From contig CAYYMJ010000011.1 in NCBI GenBank assembly GCA_964472855.1, forward strand, positions 1 through 64,000: a stretch of DNA of 64,000 nt, in the 5' to 3' direction. Source of the stretch: Tranquillimonas sp964472855. Lineage in GTDB: Bacteria > Pseudomonadota > Alphaproteobacteria > Rhodobacterales > Rhodobacteraceae. Under the pieces are notes generated by a model. The model was given only the letters and a program-made list of their open reading frames with translations. It had not been told where the DNA came from and ran no database searches. Numbering within the stretch: position 1 is the first letter of the stretch; every line of letters starts with the position of its first letter. The position numbers and the translations under genes were made by a program. Of the stretch, positions 58,726-64,000 are shown one piece after another.

Positions 58726-59060
58726 AACCGCTTTTCTACCTTGTCACGGCGCTGGCGGTCATGGGGCTGGCCTATTGGGCCTACCAGGAAAACTATCGCA
58801 CGCAGGCCGCGCTGTCCGAGCTCGAGCACACCAACCGCGAAATCGGGCGCACCCGCGACAGCATCGCCGTTCTGCGGGCCGAATGGGCCTATCAGAACCG
58901 GCCAGAAAGGTTGCGCGACCTTGCGCTGATGAATTTCAACCGGCTGGGCCTGATGCCGCTGACGCCGGGGCATTTCGCCCGCGTCGACCAGATCGCCTTT
59001 CCCGCGACGACCGCATTGCACACGGTCGGCCTTGGCGACGACGGCGGAGGCGGCCAGTGA
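58722..59060 (+). CDS. ftsL: Cell division protein FtsL
   Basis: A 112-residue bitopic protein. One N-terminal membrane helix (LFYLVTALAVMGLAYWAY) precedes a periplasmic coiled-coil region (YRTQAALSELEHTNREIGR, then SIAVLRAEWAYQNRPERL). It joins FtsB and FtsQ and activates FtsW-FtsI. It is identified by position between rsmH and ftsI and by topology. ATGA overlap with rsmH and GTGA overlap with ftsI. Confidence 0.9.
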   Translation: MKPLFYLVTALAVMGLAYWAYQENYRTQAALSELEHTNREIGRTRDSIAVLRAEWAYQNRPERLRDLALMNFNRLGLMPLTPGHFARVDQIAFPATTALHTVGLGDDGGGGQ

Positions 59061-60847
59061 TCCGGCGCCCGCTGCGCCCGCTGGCCCGCGTGCTGAAGGC
59101 GCGGGCGCAGGGCGAGAATCCGGACGCGATCGAACGCGAGAACCTGCGCCAGCGGCTGGAAGAGATGCGCGACAACCAGCGCCACCGCGCCGAAGGCCGG
59201 CTGCTGGTCATGGTGGTGCTTTTCGTCTGCGGCTTTGGCATCATCGGCACCCGCATGGCGGTGCTGGCGGGGTCCAGCCCGGTCGAGCCGCGCGCCGTCG
59301 GGATGCAAAGCCATATCGTGTCGGACCGGGCCGACATTCTGGACCGCAACGGGCGTATCCTGGCCACCAACCTCGACACCTATTCGCTGTATGCCCAGAC
59401 CCGCGACATGATCGAGCCCGAGCGCGCCGCGCACGAGGTCGCCCGCATCTTTCCCGACCTCGACGCCGACGCGCTGGCGGCGCGCTTCAGCCGGCCGAAC
59501 GCCTTCATGTGGATCAAGACCCGGCTCAGCCCCGAACAGATGCAGGCCGTGCATGACATCGGCGAACCGGGGCTGATGTTCGGCCCGCGCGAGATGCGGC
59601 TTTATCCCAACGGGGCGCTGGCGGCGCATGTTCTGGGCGGCGCGCGCTTTGGCGAACAGGCGGTGAATTCGGCCGAGGTCAAGGGCGTGGCCGGGGTCGA
59701 ACTGGCGTTCGACAACGCCTTGCGCGACCCGGCCAACAACGGCGCGCCACTGGTTCTGTCCATCGACCTGACCATACAGTCGGCGGTCGAGGACGTGCTG
59801 GAAGGCGGCATGAAGCTGTTGAACGCCAAGGGCGCGGCGGCGGTGCTGATGGATGTGCACACCGGTGAACTGGTGGCCATGGCCAGCCTGCCCGATTTCG
59901 ACCCCAACGAACGGCCGGCGCTGCTGACGCAGGGCGATCAGGCCGACAGCCCGCTGTTCAACCGCGCGGTGCAGGGCGTGTACGAGCTGGGCTCGACCTA
60001 CAAGATTTTCACGGTGGCGCAGGCGATGGAACTGGGGCTTGTCAACCCGGGCACCATGGTCGACGCCAACGCGCCCATGACCTGGGGCCGCTTCACGATC
60101 AACGAATTCCGGCGCAAGAACTATGGCCCGCTGTTGTCGGTGACCGATGTGATCGTCAAATCGTCCAACGTCGGCACCGCCCGGCTGGCGCTGCAGATCG
60201 GCGGCGAACGTCAGCAGGAATTCTTTCGTGCGCTGGGGCTGTTCGACCCCCTGCCGGTCGAGTTGGCCGAGGCGCCGCATGTGCGCCCGCTGCGGCCCGC
60301 GCGCTGGTCGGACATCGTGACCATAACCGCCTCTTACGGCCACGGCATTGCCGCGTCGCCCCTGCATCTGGCCGCCGCCTATGCCAGTTTGCTGAACGGC
60401 GGCACGCGGGTAGCGCCGACCCTGATGCGCCGCGATGCGCCGGCCGAGGGCCCGCGGCTGGTCAGCGAACATGTCAGTCAAAGCGCCGCCACCATGCTGC
60501 GCGCGGTGGTCGAGCGCGGGACCGCCAGCTTTGGCGAGGTTGCGGGCTATTCGGTTGGCGGCAAGACCGGGACGGCGGACAAGCCCAAGCCCGGCGGCGG
60601 CTATTACGACGACCGCGTTGTTGCGACCTTTGCCAGCGTGTTCCCGTCGAACGACCCGCGCTATGTGCTGGTGGTGACCATGGACGAGCCGGTGGAAACC
60701 GCGGGGTCCGCGCCGCGCCGCACCGCCGGCTGGACATCGGTTCCGGTCGCGGCCGAGATCATCCGCCGCACAGCGCCGCTGTTGGGGCTGCGCCCACAAG
60801 TTGAACTTGGGCAGGCAACCGGAGTAACACTCACCTCGAACCATTAG
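59057..60847 (+). CDS. ftsI: Peptidoglycan transpeptidase FtsI (PBP3)
   Basis: A 596-residue division-specific class B penicillin-binding protein. A cytoplasmic start with one membrane helix (LLVMVVLFVCGFGIIGTRM, about 50-68) precedes the pedestal domain (DILDRNGRILATNLDTYSLY). The transpeptidase domain has Ser313 in GSTYKIF, SSN in VKSSNVGTARL and KTG in VGGKTGTADKP. GTG 59057 overlaps the ftsL stop. Confidence 0.95.
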   Translation: MIRRPLRPLARVLKARAQGENPDAIERENLRQRLEEMRDNQRHRAEGRLLVMVVLFVCGFGIIGTRMAVLAGSSPVEPRAVGMQSHIVSDRADILDRNGRILATNLDTYSLYAQTRDMIEPERAAHEVARIFPDLDADALAARFSRPNAFMWIKTRLSPEQMQAVHDIGEPGLMFGPREMRLYPNGALAAHVLGGARFGEQAVNSAEVKGVAGVELAFDNALRDPANNGAPLVLSIDLTIQSAVEDVLEGGMKLLNAKGAAAVLMDVHTGELVAMASLPDFDPNERPALLTQGDQADSPLFNRAVQGVYELGSTYKIFTVAQAMELGLVNPGTMVDANAPMTWGRFTINEFRRKNYGPLLSVTDVIVKSSNVGTARLALQIGGERQQEFFRALGLFDPLPVELAEAPHVRPLRPARWSDIVTITASYGHGIAASPLHLAAAYASLLNGGTRVAPTLMRRDAPAEGPRLVSEHVSQSAATMLRAVVERGTASFGEVAGYSVGGKTGTADKPKPGGGYYDDRVVATFASVFPSNDPRYVLVVTMDEPVETAGSAPRRTAGWTSVPVAAEIIRRTAPLLGLRPQVELGQATGVTLTSNH

Positions 60848-60863
60848 GATCGGAACCAGCGGC

Positions 60864-62354
60864 ATGACAGGCACGGCGGTTCAGCCTCGAACCCTTGCCC
60901 AACTGGGCCTGACCTCGCCTACCGGCGACGTGCCGGTCACGGGCCTGTCGACCGACAGCCGCGACGTGCGCGACGGCCACCTGTTTGCGGCGTTGCCCGG
61001 CACCGAGGTTCACGGCGCCCGCTTTATTGCCAGCGCGCTTGGTAACGGCGCCAATGCCATTCTGACCGACCGCGCCGGCGCGGCGCTGGCGCGGGACATT
61101 CTGCGCGCCAACCCGGTGCCGGTGATCCTGGCCGAGGATCCGCGCCAGACGCTGGCCTATACCGCCGCGCTGTGGTTCGGGCGCCAGCCCGAGGTGATGG
61201 TTGCCGTCACCGGCACCAACGGCAAGACCTCGGTCGCCAGCTTCGTGCGCCAAATCTGGAGCGCGCTGGGCCTGCCGTCCGTCAATGTCGGCACCACCGG
61301 TGTCGAGGGCGCGCTGTCGATGCCGCTGGCCCACACCACGCCCGAACCGGTCACGCTGCACCGGGTTCTGGCCGAGGTTGTCGATGCCGGCATCGGCCAT
61401 GCGGCGATGGAGGCATCGTCGCACGGGCTGGCGCAGCGCCGTCTTGACGGCGTGCGGATCGAGGCGGCGGCCTTCACCAACCTCAGTCAGGACCATCTGG
61501 ACTATCACCCTGATCTTGATGACTATTTTTCCGCCAAGGCCGGGCTTTTCGACCGGGTGCTGCCCGAGGACGGGGTGGCGGTGATCAACTGCGACGGCCT
61601 GCGCGGCGCCGAAATGGCCGCGGTGGCCGAGGTTCGTGGGCAGGATGTGATGCGCGTGGGCCGCTCGGAAAATGCAATGCTGCGGATTCTGGCGCAACGC
61701 TTTGACGCGGCGGGCCAGCATCTGCGCTATTCCTGGAACGGGACTCCGGGGCAGGTGCGGCTGGACCTGGTGGGCGGCTTTCAGGCCGAAAACGCGCTGA
61801 CGGCGGCGGGGCTGGCCATTGCCACCGGCTGCAACCCGTCGCGGGTGTTCGCGGTGCTGCCCGAACTCGTCACGGTCCGGGGGCGCATGCAGCGCGCGGC
61901 CACCCGCGACAATGGCGCGCCGGTTTTCGTCGATTATGCCCACACGCCCGATGCGTTGAAAACCGCGCTGGCGGCGCTGCGCCCGCATGTGATGGGGCGG
62001 CTGATCGTGGTGTTCGGCGCCGGCGGCGACCGCGACCGCACCAAGCGTGTGTTGATGGGGCAGGCGGCCCGCGATGGCGCGGATGTGCGCATCGTGACCG
62101 ATGACAACCCGCGCAGCGAGGACCCGGCCGCCATTCGCCGGTCGATCCTGGGCGCCGACGACGCGGCCCGCGAGATCGGCGACCGGGCCGAGGCCATCTT
62201 GCGCGCCGTCGACATGCTGGACAGCGGCGATGCGCTGCTGATTGCCGGCAAGGGGCACGAAACCGGGCAGACCGTGGGCGACACGGTTTTTCCCTTCGAC
62301 GATGTCGAACAAGCCAGCCTGGCCGTGGCGGCGCTGGACGGGCGGGTGGCATGA
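60864..62354 (+). CDS. murE: UDP-MurNAc-tripeptide ligase MurE (meso-diaminopimelate adding)
   Basis: A 496-residue Mur ligase. The P-loop VAVTGTNGKTSVASF lies near residues 113-127, the carbamylated-Lys region follows near 215, and the specificity motif DNPRSEDP near 413 indicates meso-diaminopimelate as the added residue, normal for a Gram-negative. It overlaps murF by four bases (ATGA). Confidence 0.95.
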   Translation: MTGTAVQPRTLAQLGLTSPTGDVPVTGLSTDSRDVRDGHLFAALPGTEVHGARFIASALGNGANAILTDRAGAALARDILRANPVPVILAEDPRQTLAYTAALWFGRQPEVMVAVTGTNGKTSVASFVRQIWSALGLPSVNVGTTGVEGALSMPLAHTTPEPVTLHRVLAEVVDAGIGHAAMEASSHGLAQRRLDGVRIEAAAFTNLSQDHLDYHPDLDDYFSAKAGLFDRVLPEDGVAVINCDGLRGAEMAAVAEVRGQDVMRVGRSENAMLRILAQRFDAAGQHLRYSWNGTPGQVRLDLVGGFQAENALTAAGLAIATGCNPSRVFAVLPELVTVRGRMQRAATRDNGAPVFVDYAHTPDALKTALAALRPHVMGRLIVVFGAGGDRDRTKRVLMGQAARDGADVRIVTDDNPRSEDPAAIRRSILGADDAAREIGDRAEAILRAVDMLDSGDALLIAGKGHETGQTVGDTVFPFDDVEQASLAVAALDGRVA

Positions 62355-63781
62355 CGCTTTGGACCTCGGCCGAGGCAGCGGCCGCCACAGGGGGGCGGGC
62401 CAGCGGCGACTGGGCGGCGAACGGCGTGTCGATCGACAGCCGCAGCCTTGTGGCCGGCGATCTGTTCGTGGCCCTGACGGACGCGCGCGACGGGCATGAT
62501 TTCGTGGCCGGCGCGCTGGCGGGCGGTGCCGCGGCGGCGATGGTGTCACGCATCCCCGACGGTGTTGCCGCCGACGCGCCTTTGCTGGTGGTCGACGACG
62601 TGTTGCGCGGGCTGGCGGCACTGGCCACCGCCGCGCGGGCCCGCAGCCGGGCGCGGGTGGTTGCGGTCACCGGATCGGCCGGCAAGACCTCGACCAAGGA
62701 CATGCTGCGCCATGTCTTGTCGGCGCAGGGCGAGACCCACGCCGCCGAGAAAAGCTTCAACAATCACTGGGGGGTGCCGCTGACGCTGGCGCGTCTGCCG
62801 CAGGGCGCCGATTTCGCGGTGATCGAGATCGGCATGAACCACCCCGGCGAGATCGGGCCGCTGGCTGCCTTGGCCCGGCCACATGTGGCCGTCGTCACCA
62901 CCGTGGCACCGGCGCATCTGGAAGCCTTTGCCGATGTTGCCGCCATCGCCCGGGAAAAGGCCGCCATCTTCGATGGGCTCGAGCCCGGCGGAACGGCCGT
63001 GATCAACGGTGATTTGCCGCAAACGCCGATCCTGCGGCAGGCGGCGCTGGCCCGGGCCGGCGCGGTGCTGGACTTTGGCGAGGGCGCGGCCAACGCTGTG
63101 CGCCTGGTGGGGCTGCAGGCGGATGCCGACGGTCTGCGCGCCAGCGTCGCGGCGCCGGGGGCGGGCCTTGCCGGCCCTCTGCGGCTGGTCACGCCGGGGC
63201 GGCATTTTGCCATGAATGCGCTGGCGGCGCTGGGCGCGGTCAGCGCGCTGGGCGCCGACGCGGGCCGGGCGCGGGCCGCGCTGGCCGGTTGGGTGCCGCC
63301 CGACGGGCGCGGCCGGACCGAGGCGCTGCAGATTGGCGAGCGCCGCTTTACCCTGATCGACGACGCCTTCAACGCCAACCCGGCCTCGATGGCGGCGGGG
63401 CTGGCGATGCTGGGCGCGGTGACGCCCGGGCCCGGCGGCCGGCGCGTGGCGGTGCTGGGCGACATGCTGGAGCTGGGCGCCGACGAAGAGGCGCTGCATG
63501 TCGCGCTGGACCGTGACCCGGCCATGGCCAGCGTGGCGGTGGTGCATTGCGTGGGTCCGCGCATGGGCGCGCTGCATGCAGCCCTGCCGGCGCACCGGCG
63601 CGGGCTGCGGGCATCGACGGCGGCCGAGATCGCCGCGGTGGCGGACGCGTTGGTGCGCGACGGCGATGTCCTGCTGGTCAAGGGGTCAAAGGGCAGCCGT
63701 GTCAGCGAGGTGGTTGACGCCCTGAAGGATTTGGGTCATCGCCCGGCGCAAGCGACGAGGAAAGCCCTGAATGCTGTATAA
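62351..63781 (+). CDS. murF: UDP-MurNAc-pentapeptide synthase MurF
   Basis: A 476-residue Mur ligase that adds D-Ala-D-Ala. The P-loop VAVTGSAGKTSTKDML lies near residues 105-120, then KSFNNHWGVPLTLARLP near 135, EIGMNHPGEIGPLA near 157, and DDAFNANPASMAAGLAML near 337. Its stop lies 11 bases inside mraY. Confidence 0.95.
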   Translation: MTLWTSAEAAAATGGRASGDWAANGVSIDSRSLVAGDLFVALTDARDGHDFVAGALAGGAAAAMVSRIPDGVAADAPLLVVDDVLRGLAALATAARARSRARVVAVTGSAGKTSTKDMLRHVLSAQGETHAAEKSFNNHWGVPLTLARLPQGADFAVIEIGMNHPGEIGPLAALARPHVAVVTTVAPAHLEAFADVAAIAREKAAIFDGLEPGGTAVINGDLPQTPILRQAALARAGAVLDFGEGAANAVRLVGLQADADGLRASVAAPGAGLAGPLRLVTPGRHFAMNALAALGAVSALGADAGRARAALAGWVPPDGRGRTEALQIGERRFTLIDDAFNANPASMAAGLAMLGAVTPGPGGRRVAVLGDMLELGADEEALHVALDRDPAMASVAVVHCVGPRMGALHAALPAHRRGLRASTAAEIAAVADALVRDGDVLLVKGSKGSRVSEVVDALKDLGHRPAQATRKALNAV

Positions 63782-64000
63782 TCTGACGGCCCTGTCCGAC
63801 GGCGGGGACTTTTTCAACCTGTTTCGCTATATCACCTTTCGCGCCGGTGGGGCCTTTTTCACCGCGCTGCTGTTTGGATTTCTGTTCGGGCGCCCGCTGA
63901 TCAACCTGCTGCGCCGGCGTCAGCGCAACGGCCAGCCCATCCGCGAGGACGGGCCGGCCAGCCACCTTGAGACCAAGGTGGGCACGCCGACCATGGGCGG
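63771..64000 (+). CDS. mraY: Phospho-MurNAc-pentapeptide transferase MraY (5' part)
   Basis: The first 76 residues of MraY, the membrane enzyme making lipid I; the gene continues past the window edge. MLYNLTALSDGGDFFNLFRY, the first helix (GGAFFTALLFGFLFGRPLI), then QPIREDGPASHLETKVGTPT and MGG, matching the conserved cytoplasmic loop of the family. It overlaps the end of murF in another frame. Confidence 0.95.
   Translation, partial: MLYNLTALSDGGDFFNLFRYITFRAGGAFFTALLFGFLFGRPLINLLRRRQRNGQPIREDGPASHLETKVGTPTMG

Overview
The window comes from a GC-rich alphaproteobacterium, most likely a member of the Rhodobacteraceae. The evidence is codon use and gene content, dense operons with 4-bp ATGA/GTGA overlaps, a DUF1127 gene followed by an array of CcsR-type stem-loops, a UpsM-like leader in front of mraZ, and five copies of an intergenic element with a TTCATYGTTC ... 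AAATACTTCGGGGGG core. Three runs of exactly 100 N (10071-10170, 21147-21246, 52534-52633) are assembly gaps. They damage a GcvT/FAD dehydrogenase, the end of a LacI regulator and an FMN hydroxy-acid dehydrogenase.

Layout. 1-3060: a MacB/LolD-type ABC exporter (minus strand). 3080-10629: flavin reductase, aldo/keto reductase, a Rieske oxygenase and two tandem FAD/GcvT dehydrogenases, which look like a set for oxidative demethylation of N-methylated compounds. 10675-15093: (S)-ureidoglycine aminohydrolase and a self-sufficient NpRdhA/BhbA-type reductive dehalogenase. 15212-16450: lytic transglycosylase. 16534-29132: an inositol/cyclitol catabolic region (SDR, three Gfo/Idh/MocA oxidoreductases, a PhyH-type dioxygenase, an IolE-like TIM barrel protein, iolD-iolC-iolB-aldolase). 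It has an internal LacI regulator and two copies of the same perfect palindrome at its two promoter regions. 29245-34235: a fumarylpyruvate-hydrolase-like gene, a GntR regulator with a visible promoter and operator, and a NitT/TauT-type ABC importer. 34430-42025: a complete protocatechuate 4,5-cleavage pathway (ligC, ligB, ligA, then galB, ligK, galD, ligI) around a LysR regulator with two HTH domains. 42242-45685: pyruvate carboxylase. 45863-46750: a LuxR solo with a lux-box-like site. 46925-46999: tRNA-Gly(GCC). 47191-52389: 3-hydroxybenzoate 4-monooxygenase-like enzyme plus a TRAP transporter. 52634-55950: FMN hydroxy-acid dehydrogenase fragment and a UvrD/PcrA helicase. 56115-56542: CcaF1/CcsR stress RNA locus. 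56962-64000: the dcw cell-wall cluster (mraZ, rsmH, ftsL, ftsI, murE, murF, mraY).

How it fits together. The aromatic genes form a funnel: a TRAP-imported acid such as 3-hydroxybenzoate is hydroxylated to protocatechuate, and LigAB, LigC, LigI, GalD, GalB and LigK convert it to pyruvate and oxaloacetate. A neighbouring pyruvate carboxylase balances those two products. The reductive dehalogenase could supply dehalogenated hydroxyaromatics, but that link is inferred. The best leads for something not yet described are the dehalogenase locus, the LacI-linked cyclitol operon containing a PhyH dioxygenase, the tandem-HTH LysR protein, and a 132-bp inverted-repeat element that twice supplies the stop codon of the gene before it.
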